Assembly: GCA_024734555.1 (NCBI GenBank)
Contig: JANPWX010000619.1
Coordinates: forward strand, 2,324,076-2,388,075
DNA: 64,000 nt
From: Trochalopteron elliotii
Lineage: Eukaryota; Chordata; Aves; Passeriformes; Leiothrichidae
Reading direction: 5' to 3'
Shown here: positions 47,489-59,965 of the stretch, piece by piece
Layout: each line of letters starts with the position of its first letter
Position numbering within the stretch: the stretch's first letter is position 1
The notes under the pieces: generated by a model
Seen by the model: the letters and a program-made list of their open reading frames with translations, nothing else
What the model was told of the DNA's origin: nothing
Database searches by the model: none
Made by a program: the position numbers and the translations under genes

Positions 47489-50400
47489 TGTGAAAACTTT
47501 ACCTTCCTCCTGATATTTTTTGGCTCTTGGGAGGGGAAATGATATTTCAAGATGTTCTCTGCAGCTAGGAGAGAAATGGGCTTTTCTTTTTTGATAGGAA
47601 ACTTAAGATTCAAAAAATCACATGAAGAGAAAACCTGAAGCTTTAGGACAGAATATTAACTATTACAAGGCTTGTAATAATATCCCAAGTCCTGGCAGCA
47701 CTTCGTGAGTCAGCACACAAAGCCTACTGGAAATTTTCAGGTTTTGAATCTCTGCCATGAAAATAATTTAGCTCTAATATCTATGTCATGTGGGGACCAC
47801 ATGCATAAATGCCTTTTAAATTACATTCTCCCACTCATTCCAAAATGGAGAAAAGGTAAATGATCAGGGAGATACGCACATGTCACAGTTACCACCTGTG
47901 CAAGGATTTTGTTGTCTAAAATGCAGTTGTCTTGAATACTACCCATCTTATGGAATTAAAAGTCATAAAGTTGCTGCCTTATTGATGTCTAACAGCACAG
48001 AGTGCACACCAACTACTTCGGATTAATTGCACGTACAAAAACAGATTTCTTTTTTAAAAGTCTGCACACAGAGAAGAATCATTAATTTCACTTGAAGTGA
48101 TTCCCAAACAGGATACAGAGCCTCTAACAGCCCTTTGGGTTGTGCCAATTGTTTTGTGCAGGTGTTTAATCCAAGTGCTCAACTGCACGTAGGGAACAGT
48201 CATTCTGCAAGCACCGGGTGGAGTGGGAGCTACATGCTGGTGTCACATAACTGCAAGGGGTTGATTCCTCAAAATCAGCAGAAACCTCGGGAAGCTGCTA
48301 ATTCTTGTAAACAAGAGCCTGGCTTTTATGGAGGAAAATGGAGCAGAAAACACTGAAGTAGACGAGAACCAAATCCCTTCTGCGAAAGCCTCTTTTATTA
48401 TACCAGTGAAGCACTAAAACCTGCCATAAACAAGCTGATTGCTCATTTCAGCCTCTCTTTCTGCAGTCAGGAAAAGCAGCAGCAACCACAGACTAAGTTG
48501 AACGGCTGGAATAGGAAACATCTCTTGAAGGTCAACGTCCCTTGTATTTTTAGATTTCATTAGAACTTCCTCATTCACACAGACTTGAAAACAATATATA
48601 CACGTGTAGGATAAAAGCTGAGCTGCAATTGTTGTATGTACAACACAGCCCACCCTTTCTCCTCTCTTTGTAGCACTGCAGTTTTGATAGCAGGCTGCAG
48701 AAAGATTGGATGGCTCTGAGGTGAAGGAAGGGGAGAGGTTCCAAGGCACCACAAAGAATTTTTGAACCTACCACATCTGATTGTGAGGAGTTTGATGAAA
48801 AGAGAGGCTCCCTTAAAAGCCAGTATGGCATCTAGTGAAACAGATTGCATGGCCTCCTCTGATTTGCAGGAAAGCAGCCCTGCTGCAGGAACCAGGTTGA
48901 GTCATTGGCAGTGTCCTGGGTGGACAGAGAGAAAGAAGGGGAGGAGAAAGAGAAAGTCAAGGAGGATGCAGGAAGGCTGCACCCCACAGCCTTGCACAAT
49001 CAAAATATGTTTCCAAGGGGACAGTGACTGCAAAACTCTGTGCAAGGCTATCTGTGGAGACTGAGTCACAGTCTCAAACCTCTTCAGACCTTCAGTCCTG
49101 GTCTCTTTCTCAGAGGCCACCTGCCACAGCTCTTCCTTCTCTGACTCAGGTAGGTCCTCAAAGTGATTCTCATTCAATAGATCTGAAATTAACTCCAGGC
49201 ACTGTCAGTTTAGTAGCTTCTAGAGATGTGGAATCAAGTGAAAGTAAAAAAAAAAAAGAAAAAAAAGTAGAAGACTATTAAATGGGTATGAAGACTACAG
49301 ATGATGCTGCGATCAAAACCCAGAAAGCCCAGGAGTTCAGCCCTTAAAAGTGGAACATGGTCCCTCGAGAACCTGCACTCCAGCCTGTGTTGATCCAGAG
49401 TTAGTAGTAGCTTTCACTCAACCCTTTTCAAAGATCTGTGTTGCTTTAATTATTGTCAGGCCAAATACACAAACTTCCTGAAGCAGTTGAAGCACAGAAA
49501 TGAAGCCATGGCAGCTGTGTGACCCACAACGCCCAGCACTGTGCCTGGGACAGACAGGCGGCCACAGAGGAACGCCCTGAGCTCTTCCCAGCCCGCCCTC
49601 AAAGCAGCAGCCGGCGCTGCAGCCCTGCCCCTCAGAGCCCGCACCAGCACCAGCGTCCTCCAACGCAGAAACAACATCACCACACGGCACGGATGGTTGG
49701 TGCTACAGGCAGGCTCACACTGGGTTTCACTAAAGAAATGTAGCTGGCATAAAGCAAGTACGTTCGCTAATGAATTATTCCAAGATAATTTACAGTCTGA
49801 GGGAGACATTTGCAACAGCTTAATGCTTACTAGCTTCAAGGGAAGCTAGTACCAAGCTCAGCACTGCCTCACCAACTCACAAAAGGAAACAAAGCAAAAA
49901 TGCAAGGGAGTGAAACATCAATGAAAAAAATATGGCATCTGAGAGCTGTTAATTACAAAGGTGCACATGTTAGAGTAACAAGGATGCTAATAGAGTCTTA
50001 TTAGTAGACAACAGACCTGGTTTTGGTAGCTTTGTAAAAAGAAGCAGCACCGAGTGGATCCAACACTGGGTTGGTTCAAACAGTATTTCACTAAGGCCCA
50101 CGCAGACCTGACTTTGGCACTTGGCACAGTCTGCATCTCCCAGCTCCCTGCTAAAACTGCCTGCAAGGTGCACAGGGAGCAGTGGGGTTCTGTGCTTTTC
50201 ACACACTAGGTGGTTGCATGCCTGGTGTTCAATATACATTTGCATCTTTCAAGCCATAAAACATGTTTGTTTTTCAGCCTGAGTACTGGCTCAAAGCGTA
50301 ACACTCAGCCCACTAAGGTGCTGGGCAGTTGAAGCCCCATGAACAGGCAGAATGGCAGCTGGTGCACACTGCCTCTGCAGGGAAGACACCCATAGCAGAT

Positions 50401-51416
50401 TAGTAGCCTACACACATATAACAGAGATAAATAAATGGCAAATAATCTGATATCAATCTTACAATGAGCTCTTTTTTTTTTACTATGCTTGAGGCAACAT
50501 AACTCAATTGCTTCTGTGCAGTCATTATGCACAGAGCTAACATGAGCTCCCACTTATTAAAGCATATTTAGCACCCTTACTCTGAAGCTCTCAGATCAAT
50601 GGAGTCCACAGTCTTAATCTCACATTGCTGTTGCTAACAATGTGGTTACTGTAGTGTGGGCCCCGATTCTCAAAGGGAAGAGGATATTAGAACAGAAACC
50701 TCTGGTAATGAAATCTTGTGTAATGAAAGAGTGTTTACAGTGAAATGTTCACATGTTGCCAGCAAATCAGAGCTTTACAAGGTGATTTTTGAAAGCCTCT
50801 GTAATTATACAAGTTCCGCAAAGTGCAGTTGGGTGGCAGGCAGGTTATGTAACATTTATTGTTACCACACAACACACTACAACTCAGCAAGCAAAAAAGG
50901 TGTGAGGGATAGCAGTATTTCAAAAAAGCACAACACAATTAAGAATCACAGGCTTGGAACATTTCTAAGTGCTTTCAGTATATGTTACTCCTTATTAAAA
51001 ATGAACTGCATGCAGGTCACGAGAAAGTCCTGTAGATAGCAAGAATCCACAAGTGAGAAATCTTTCCAGTGGATAGTAAAAGAGTGCAGCAGCCATATAA
51101 TGAAGGAGCATGGTAAGGAGAAAGCCTGTGTGCTATGGAAGTGCTGCCCTGTGGGACAAGGAGTTTCAGCCTACCTCATAACTGCTGACAGGTGAATCAA
51201 AGCAATCTTCTTGTCACCAGTGGTATGAAAAGACTGGAATCCTCACAGTGCTCTAAGTGTGAACAAAGGCTGTGCATGTGCAAATCCTCTGTACGTGATG
51301 ATACCTCAATACAGAAAGGTTTACCATGAAGGGTTATGAAGGGTTGCAGGATTAGGCCCTCAAGGTAAGAATTCAAGCAAAGGGGAGCAGAGTGACTTGC
51401 AGGCACAGGTGCTTCC
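47486..51416. other. Non-coding sequence with GC-rich patch at 49530-49690
   Basis: No gene is recognised. The patch at 49530-49690 is GC-rich and carries open frames on both strands (49418-49690 and 49456-49839 minus, 49519-49743 and 49541-49849 plus). That is the pattern expected from composition, not from one coding strand. A purine-rich A/G run lies at 49245-49270. Confidence 0.6.
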
Positions 51417-51421
51417 CCTTG

Positions 51422-51972
51422 TGTGATGGTTTGAAAGCAAAACTAGTGAGAGGCTCCAAGTCAGAAATACAATTTAATAGGAAAAGAAAAAAAAGAAATA
51501 AAATAAATGCAACAATACAAAAGACCCCTGACAGAGTCAGAATACAACCTGAGCAAGATGATGGAAGCAGCAATCCCGTAGAAAGGTCTGGTAGCTCTGA
51601 TCCTCTGTAGATCCGGTGGGTAAGGTACCCCGTATTGTCCCAGATCCCAGATTATATGCAGGTGAGAATGTTTGGCTCCTCCCCCTGGGTGGAGCATCTC
51701 ACAATGGGATAATGAGTCATACAGGGGGGTCCTTGATGGCCCATTAACGGGAGATAACTCCTGGTGGGAGTTATCTGTAAGTCATCAGCAGGCCATTAAC
51801 AGAAAACACGTTATCAAAAGACCCATTAGCAGAGGACACCTTAACAAAAGACACCCTAACAAAAAGAGGGAGGGGAGAGTCTGGAAGAATGCTGCTTCAG
51901 CAATTGGTTTCAACAGTTCATGAAGATGGTGGTAGAATACTCCGTGCACGTTCTACACCACAACCCAGGACA
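51422..51972 (-). mobile_element. Solo ERVL-like LTR, 551 bp, minus strand
   Basis: On the minus strand the element starts TGTCCTGGG and ends ACCATCACA. It is flanked by perfect 5-bp target duplications CCTTG (51417-51421 and 51973-51977). A 5-bp duplication is typical of class III (ERVL) elements. Promoter parts are in order: a TATA-like GCATATAATC (plus-strand 51650-51659), then an ATTAAA poly(A) signal (plus-strand 51473-51478). U3 is therefore about 51660-51972 and R-U5 about 51422-51640. U3 contains three related CCATTARC units and a perfect 10-bp hairpin, listed separately. No internal retroviral genes remain, so recombination between two LTRs removed them. The overall sequence resembles songbird LTRs as I remember them. 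Frames inside it (51392-51610, 51461-51697, 51672-51923) are not genes. Confidence 0.9.
51741..51830 (-). repeat. U3 repeat units and 10-bp hairpin in the LTR
   Basis: CCATTAAC, CCATTAAC and CCATTAGC begin at 51741, 51793 and 51823. Between the first two lies a perfect inverted repeat: AGATAACTCC (51752-51761) and GGAGTTATCT (51767-51776), separated by 5 bases. The stem contains GATAA cores on both strands. Repeated units upstream of the TATA box are typical of LTR enhancers. Binding of a GATA-family factor is possible but not shown. Confidence 0.7.
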
Positions 51973-51977
51973 CCTTG

Positions 51978-54619
51978 TCAAGAAACGCAGTTAAGACATT
52001 CACTTTTGACTTGTCCTCTGAGTTAAAGCTGAGTGTAACTAAAACCATTTTCACCTCTTGCAGATCTAGTGGCCATCCTGACATTCAGCAGGAATTCAGC
52101 AACCCTCATTCTGCTACAAAAATAGTAAAACTTTCCTATTCGAAACATCTTTTCAGAATCTTCTCAGCAATATCAACAGCTTTCAGACAGATGTATCCAT
52201 GTAACCATCAACCAGTTGATCATCTACCTTTTACAGTAGCCCACATTAGTTACTCTCTCCCCAACCAGAAGGTCCATAAAAAGACACTGGTGTTTGGCTC
52301 CTTGTTATCAGTTTCATTTCAGAGGTGGTATAGGGGTTAATAGATCAGGTACTGAGAAAGCCAGGAAGCCAGATGTCTCCTCTGCATGAACAAGCATGCT
52401 AGAAATATGTCTGCTTGGCCAGCTCTGCCAAGATCAACTTCCATCGAGATCACTCTTTCAGGATAGCACAAGTGCAGCCTGTGAATCCAGTATATGCATC
52501 AGCAGAGCCTGAAAACTCTATTACAAATTGGAGTTCATTTGATCTAGACACTGTGTTGATACATTAGAGACAGGTCCTAACATGGGATATTCAGTATCTG
52601 AACAAATAAGGCAGATAAAGACTGGGAGGGAAAGAGACAGCACAACTCCCCAATGATCATAAAATAAAGGAAGAACCAGGAAATTAAGTGCAATAGTCTA
52701 CCCCATCTGCTGTGCTGTTCAAGGACCTTTTATTTTCTATTCATTACTTGTTAATTAATTCTGAATGCTGGAGAAGGCAAAAAGCTAAAGACAAACAAGC
52801 CCCCATAGAGTTAGCAAACATCCCCATGGTAAGGCAGACTGAAATTGGTTGAGTTTGCAGCCAAAAGCATTCCCAGGGGAGGGAACAGAGCTTTCCTACT
52901 ACAAGAAAAGGGCTAGTTGGTTTCTGAAGCTCGTGGATGTATAAACAGAGATAAAGCTTTAGACAGAAACTTGGAGAAAACTGCAGAGTGGAAGCTGCAT
53001 ACACCCGAGCAGGTTGTGTCTCAGAGGACGGGAATGTGCACTAGCAGGCTGCCGTGTGCAAGCACATGATGACTGGGACACAAATGTGCCACAGTAAACT
53101 CCTATGACTCCTATGACTCCTATGGCACAGGGCTGCCCCAGTCCTGCACTGCTGCAGCTTCACAGGTTTTAAACATCAGGTAGCTCGGTCACTCTAATCC
53201 TGTGTCCCTGTAAGCTAACCAGCAGACAAAAAACATCTTGGTGACACTGAAATCCCACTTTTCTGTACTGAGGAGCAAGTGTCTGGTGGGCAGAGGGGGC
53301 ACTTCAGTGAGCAACCCAAAATGATTTGAAAACTGAAGTGTGGGCACATACATATCAAAGGTACTCTGGCTCAACATAGCTGCTGTAGATGCTTATGCAA
53401 TTTGCACAATAAACCTCAAACACCTCAAACACCAAGCTCCAGAAAGTATCTTCCATTTTGAGGTTTTATGTCTCATCAAGTCAAAAGTCAATAAAAATTA
53501 AAATATGACAGCTGTATAGAATTTTATAGCAACAACGTAAAAATTGTGATTTAAAGAAAGGTTTTTTTCTTTGTTGTAGACAAAATATGAGGGGCAATCC
53601 CTTGTCTATAAAGACATCTCCTTCAGTAAAGCCATCATAAAGAATTTAAAACCCTGATAATGATAAAGAGTAAGGTTTAATTTTCAGTACTTGCAGTACC
53701 TATGCCAATGCAGATATCCTCTATGGCTTTGCTCAACATTTAATCTTTCCCTTTTTTCCCCCCTCAAAAAAAAAAAAATTTGCAGATAAATTTCCAACAT
53801 ATATCCAGATATATTTTAATAAAAAGTTGGTTTTTTTGAAAAGCTGTTGTATGAACTAATTACCAAGTTAAAAAGAGAACAGAACAACAGTTTTCTTTGT
53901 CAGAGTTAACAGTAGTGTTGGGTCAAGCAGCAGAGCCCAGCTTTACAGTTGTTCGCAGCATTTATTACAACAGTGCTTAAATAAGCAATCTGAAGCTACC
54001 TGCTTTCACTTCTTGCCTGGGCTCTGCCCTTTCCATGGTGAATTCCACTGTGACTGACAGGGACTGACAGCCCCTCCTCATCCACGTACACCCGACCTGT
54101 TGAGCACAGCCGTGGAGGAAGTGTGCAGGCAGACATGAACACCACTGACAGCAGAGGGTCCTCAGGACAGCAGGGATCTGATGGGACTGGGGCAGGCAGC
54201 TGCTGGATCCCCAACCACCACCTCTGCTCCTGGGGATGGGTTGTGAGGATCTTCTGCATTAAGGAGTGGCACTAATCTCACAGCGCTTGACAACCAGCAA
54301 TTGACCTACCCCTCTAAAAGAGTGTCTAATCTTTTTTTGAGCCCGTTTAAAACCTTGTTCTCTAGTCAGGTAAAAAAAATAAGTGCACAATTCAATTAGG
54401 AGCTGTACAAAACAAGAAGTTTCTTTTATTTCCTGCCTGAAAGGTTCACAGATTACTCAAAGGAATCTACAACACTGCTGAGCACTTTCACCTCCCATTG
54501 GCTCAAAAAGGCCTGCGAGCTCATAGCAACTACCAAAAACCAAGTTGAATATAAACGCATAACCTAAATTACATGCACATTTCCTTTCTCATTCATCTTT
54601 CTCTACTGTACAGAAATGT
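51978..54619. other. Non-coding sequence
   Basis: No gene is recognised. A 9-bp unit CCTATGACT repeats 2.7 times at 53101-53124. A GC-richer patch at 54000-54260 carries an 87-codon minus frame and a partial CTCF-like GACAGCAGAGGG, neither convincing. Confidence 0.65.
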
Positions 54620-54790
54620 TGACTTCCCTAATGATGTTTTAGACATATTGGGAAAGTGTATAACCCATTACATAGCCATAAATATAACTATGGAATTACA
54701 CTAGTTTTCTGATTGTCTAAAGAATTAGTAGGGACATGAATGCCCCAGCTTGCAAAATCAATTTGCATATTCAACTTAGATGTTTATCCA
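54620..54790. promoter_or_regulatory. Candidate conserved non-coding block
   Basis: AT-rich unique sequence with a CCATA..TATGG inverted pair resembling a relaxed CArG arrangement (about 54676-54693), TTTGCATAT (POU-like) and several TAAT or ATTA cores. No repeat or meaningful frame. Inference from composition only. Confidence 0.2.
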
Positions 54791-55350
54791 TCAAAACATT
54801 TTAATTTCCAGTTCAAATCATTATCATGAGTTCTGCTCTGATATTCTTGCCACAGATGTAACTCAAGTAACAAAAATCGGAGAAAAAGCTAAAAAGAAAA
54901 TCAATGAAAGTTCAGTGATGAGAAGGTCAAAACATTGCTCAAATCTGAAAGAGAGGCAGTGGTGTTTATGCCAATACAGAGTCTGTATTACTCAGTTTTT
55001 CCCCACCTGGGTAGCTTTGCCAAGCATCATATTCTGCTGGGTTTCAGCTATACTTGTGTGGATGTTGCTCCCCAGATAAAAGACACAGGACCATAACAGA
55101 GGGAGCCACATTCATAAATGTGCTCCTACACCACTGATTTGGTTCAGAGCTGTAATAGTTGCTATGTCATCACTAATCCTCTCTTTCCTGGTCAGCTTTC
55201 ATATGTTATGGCTGAGACCATCCTTATTTCTTTTTAGAGACTTGGTAAGGCACATAATACTTCATACAGGTCTCTTGTTCACACAGATTCAGGCAAAGTT
55301 CAATTCAGGCATACTTTAGAAATGCCACCACAGCTTCACAGAGCACAGAC
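54791..55350. other. Non-coding sequence
   Basis: No gene is recognised. The plus frame of 99 codons at 54780-55079 has a lysine-rich middle and a hydrophobic end, but no splice sites, family match or supporting context. Confidence 0.6.
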
Positions 55351-55394
55351 CACGCACGCGCAAATTCGCGGCCATTGTAAAACACAGACAATTG
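55351..55394. promoter_or_regulatory. CpG cluster with inverted SOX-like sites
   Basis: A short cluster of CpGs (CCACGCACGCG, TTCGCGG) in CpG-poor DNA includes an NRF1-like GCACGCGC and a GCGGCCATTG resembling a YY1 site. Directly after it, CCATTGT (55372-55378) and ACAATTG (55388-55394) face each other, the arrangement used by paired SOX-family sites. It is too short for a CpG island. Promoter or enhancer function is inferred. Confidence 0.3.
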
Positions 55395-55465
55395 AAGTGG
55401 TGATGGAGAGCTTCCACTGGTAAAACATGGCCCAAATAAAATTCAGAAAGGTTTAACATACTCAC

Positions 55466-55579
55466 TGTAGATGACAAGGACCCTGAATAATTGCTCCAGG
55501 GAGTGTGTGCAGTATACAGCCATTTTGGTGTAGTAAATCAGGTGATTTGGTTTGAATGCATGTCTCCCTATCATCACTC
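55466..55579 (-). other. Candidate 114-nt exon, minus strand (unconfirmed)
   Basis: On the minus strand, a near-perfect donor GTGAGTATG (plus-strand 55457-55465) follows 114 nt that are open in one frame. An AG acceptor (ATGCAG) lies just before 55579. Both junctions would split a codon after its first base, so the exon is symmetric. The peptide has a protein-like mix (MIGRHAFKPNHLIYYTK, then MAVYCTHSLEQLF) but I do not recognise the family. The acceptor has a poor polypyrimidine tract, which is the main weakness. Confidence 0.2.
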
Positions 55580-58500
55580 CTGCATTGATTATGTCGCCAG
55601 ACACCAGATAAAGTGTGTACCAAGAAGTAAGGGAGGGATTGGTAGGTCCTGGCCACCAGTGGAGTGGCAAGTTTCCCTCTCCACAGCAATGCCTTGGTAT
55701 GAAAGAGAATGTGAAGAGTGGTAAGCAGGTTATTTGCAGGCAACACACATTTCATCTGTCTTCCTCTAAACATGCATTGTCCAGAACTGCAATTAATTTA
55801 CAGATCAGTCTGTCACATCCAGACTCCCTCTAGTTCCCTCTCCAACGTTTCCTACCAGGTCTTTGTTATGATCTGTGGATGGAGATACAAACAAAGAAAT
55901 AAAATGGGTAGGAATAATATTTGAAGTCCATCAGCAATTTGATTCAGTTTGTAGCTATGAACATTGATGGCTGTAGTAATATCCCTGGTTTTAAACAGTT
56001 TCTGGTATGGAAAATTGGAAAACCACAATAATTGGAATCAACCTGATGAATTTAGTACTAGGACACAACATTTTGGAGGAGGATTTGTGTAAGTTCTGTT
56101 GGTTTCCATGGATCAGCTCTAGTGTAGGGCGACTCTAATGTCAGGTAAACGATTTTGATGTGTCTTTACTATAACATTATGCAGCCATACTTTTTATAAT
56201 TTATTTGTAAATTTTGAGCAGAAAACAGAAGTCTTGAATTTGTTTCAGCAGACATCTGATAAATGTCTCATAAATCTATAGCTTCCCTCCATGTTTTTTC
56301 TACCCATTACCTTTTGCCCTGCAGTTCTGTTTGAGGGTTGTTTTCTTGGTTGGTTTAAAGGGTTTTTCTTGAGAAGGAGAGACAATGAAATTTTTTTTTA
56401 AGGTAGAGTTGCAGTTGCTGCATTTTCAGTACAGGTAGTACATGCTTGTACAGGTAGGCTAACCTAAAACCTCCTTACTTGTCATTTTCCTAGGTTACAG
56501 TCATGTTTCTGGCAAAATGAGATGTGCTCACAAGATCCAGATATGATTTACAGAATTTCCAAAGGTTCTCAGTGTTGATCTGGCAGCATTCCCTTTAAAA
56601 ATGAATTTCCACTTGCCAGCAGTGTGGAGAGGACAAACTAGCACAAAGCACTTTTGAACCTACCCTTAGCACACTAAACAGAAAATTACTTTTTTAATTA
56701 TTACCCTTCTATTTTCTTTCATAACTTCTTTACTCACGCTTATTCTAGTGCTCTTCTGTGGTTATCACATGGATCTCATATCTTCAGAAATGGGTCTCTT
56801 TTCTCAACTTTAGAGACTGTTATTTAACCTAATGCAGAATTTGTTTTCTTTTCCTTTCCTTCACATTTTTTGCCTCTCAATGAACTTCACAAAATAACTT
56901 TTCTAGCATTGCCATACAAGGCTTATTCCCCTTGAAGGCACATTGGTAACTTTTATCAAAGCACACTTCTCCATATATTTTGTGATCTCAGCTCTCAAAA
57001 TCTCTAGGAACTTGCCTGCAACTAAAGTTCAATTTACTAGCCCATTATTTCCTATTACCATACTGCTTCTTTCAGAGATTAAGATAATGTTAGTTTCCTT
57101 TGTGTCCATTTACACGACTCTGCCTCCCTATAGAACTATTAAATATTCATTAATAATTCATTCAGTATTCTCCTACAGTGACAAAGCTCAGCACACTCCT
57201 ATCCCTCCTGCTTGCCAAAGACCAGCCAGCAAGCAACTCATCTGAGACCACAGATGCTAAAATTTATAGACGTGGCCTCGTTTTTGTCATTTCCCAAAAT
57301 AACACAGGTTTTCTCAGAATTGCATTTGAATTAAATAATAGCTTTTTAGAAACATATACTCTAGATTTTAGGAATCATCATGGCTGAGAAACCCATTGCA
57401 GCCTATATGAATTTGATTTGAATTTGCCTAACTTAAATTTTTTCTTGTAACAGAACTACAAACAAGTCAACCCTAAACTTTCTTTCAGAAAGATAACCAG
57501 ATGCTTGCATCTGTAGTTCACTGATGAACTTATTTATGTTGTTACAACCTTTTTGGTGGTAGACCACTGCAAGGGACAGGCCCTCCACCACACAGGGTCT
57601 GGTAGAAAGACACTGCCACCAGCTTCGTCCTGCCCTCCCTTCTGCAGTGTGCACACTGGTCTGTGCCACAGTGCTGCTTATGTTACACAGACTATGCATC
57701 ACTGTTCCTGAGGTTTTGTTAGCGATCTGAGACAACAGGAAGTGAATAAAAAATCCATCAACTGAACATCCAAATCTTCTTCCTCAGTTTTTCTTTTAAC
57801 TTTCCACGTTAGGTTTCCACAGTTCAGTAAAATCTTCATTCTTAGCAGCAAGAAGCTACCTTGTCCATGAAAGGAAGTTTCAGCAGCTGTGAATGCTAAT
57901 CCATGATGCTATTGGTAATTTCTAGTGACTCTTTCCCAATCTCCCTTGCTCTAGCCAGTGTAAGCTTTTACCTTTTACACAAATGGCTGTAGGATCGGAG
58001 TCTCCCTAACATGGCATTAGTCCAGCATTATCAAACCCCCACTTGTGTGAAAATTCTGCTTAAAGCAGTGGCATACAGTTCTAATGCTCAGGAATAGATA
58101 AATATATCTTGGCATTTCTACCCAATATTTATAAAAACCTTCCAGGCTGGTATAACTACATGTAAAATATCTTATATGGCAAGACTTACTGGATTCCTAT
58201 GGTCCTCTTTTTGCCACACCTGAAGTTCTGCATGAAAATGTCCAGGACCACATGTAACAATTCACACACATAATTGTGCAAGCTACACCTTGTAGATAAA
58301 AGGGTTTATCTAGAAGGGAGGGGGCTAGGGGTCAGAGGCAGGAGTGAGAATGGTATAAACACTAAGTAAGAAGAAACATTTTCCACAGTATTAATTTGCA
58401 AAAGGCAGACTAAAATATTTCTGCTCCCCATGGCAGAGGAAGAGTGCAGGAACCCCTCTGGCCAGACACATGTTTAGAGGTAATGCCACTAAAAGGGGGA

Positions 58501-59734
58501 AAAAACCCAGAGATAATTTTTCAAAGTTGTGGCTTTAAAATACCCTTTTCAAGAGTGTAAGGGAAGTGCAAAGCAGACCTGAGCACCTAACCTGCCCTCT
58601 CCTACCATGTAAGGCATAAAGAAAAGAATCACATTTGCAGGAAAGTAATGTGGCTGAGGTGACCCTTAACAAAACACATTTCTTGGTGCCTTGCTCCCCC
58701 AGCTCAGCTCTCAGTGTCTCCCCTCCCAGCAGGGTCAGAGGCCACCTGTGATGCTGTAGCTAGTGGTGTTGCCACTCATGTGGCAGAGGCTGTACATTAG
58801 GACAAGGAGTCCACAGCCACTCCCATTCCACAACTCTTGGCCACAAACTCTTTTCCTGGGTCAAGCCCTTGAATAAATTGGCTGTTACTGCCTTGATGAG
58901 CAAACACAAAGTATCCCCAAGCCTGTAGACCCACCCTGAGAATTTCTTCCCTTTTCCTGCAATCAGATTTTTCCACAGCCTGGGAAGGTCTTCTGGCAAT
59001 TCCCTCCCCAGAACATTTCTTTGGAGCCAATCTGATGACAAAAGAGTGAGTAGCTCATTAGCTGTGAGGAAAACTCAGGTGACCTTGCAAATGCTCCTTG
59101 CCAGGAGATGTGCAGGCAGGGGCTCCAGGGCTGCCAGCAGCTCTATGTGCCTTTGCATGGGCCAGCAGTGCCTGGTGGGCTGGCCTGGGCTCGGGAAGAG
59201 GCTGGTGTGGGTTTCCTTGACTGGCCAGATCTGGCCAACCAGTGGTCTGACAAAGCTTAAGTTGTGAATCATTTCCTAACACAAGAACTGACCTGCCAGC
59301 CCTAAGTCTGTCCTGAAACTCTGTGGGTTTCCCAAACAAAGGCAAAAAAAGGTGAAATAAAGCAAATCTTTCATGGGCTAAACCACAGACTACGTCCAAC
59401 TCCTCTCCAGTTGTATTAACCCTAGCAAGTCTAGGTGATACTCTTTTGAATCCAAAAGAGCATAAAGCAATATTAATTTAACCATTAGTTTCAGTTTATA
59501 ATTTATGACAAATCCTTTACTGAACTTACATACTTCATACAAAGAGAGATGTTTGCACGTAGGCTTTTGGTGCACTCACCTTTTGGATATTTAATTAGAG
59601 GCTGGTTTTGCTAAGTTGCATGCCGAGCAGGAAGCCTGGCTCTTACTCATCTTTCTTCTGAAACAAACCAAAGTAAGAGGAGGCCTCATGCAATCAGCCA
59701 CAATGGGTCTGATCCTTAAAAACAGCATTTGAGG
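55580..59734. other. Non-coding sequence
   Basis: No gene is recognised. Overlapping frames on both strands around 58760-59400 follow a GC-richer patch and have no domain. The remaining sequence is unique and AT-rich. Confidence 0.65.
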
Positions 59735-59965
59735 AAGCAGGTGTCTCCCGGGGAGCCCGGCGCTCTGCAGATGGGCTGGGCCATTAAGTGCTGCGGGAAG
59801 AGCTGCCTGGCGCCGCACAAGCCGCACCAACAGCTTGGTAATGGCGCCGTTCTCGGGAGAAAAGCAGGGTCATTATTAAGTGGATGGAAACTGTTGGTTG
59901 TAAAAGGCGTTTATACAAACGTAAACCCTTCTTTACTGCCACATTAAATTTATCACAATGCAAAG
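59735..59965. promoter_or_regulatory. Candidate enhancer: CpG-rich core with NKX2-like sites
   Basis: About 110 bases (59745-59855) hold roughly eleven CpGs, including two GGCGCC sites, in a window otherwise nearly free of CpG. Two ATTAAGTG sequences (59783-59790 and 59875-59882) match the NKX2-class homeodomain core. They are followed by GTTTATACAAACGTAAAC (59909-59926), which contains forkhead-like half sites in both orientations. The frames that cross it, on both strands, have no known product. CpG retention suggests an unmethylated or selectively constrained element, but only alignment can show that. Confidence 0.4.

Noticed and set aside
54140..54165. CTCF-like GACAGCAGAGGG
   Set aside because: Only part of the CTCF core is present and the flanking consensus positions do not match.
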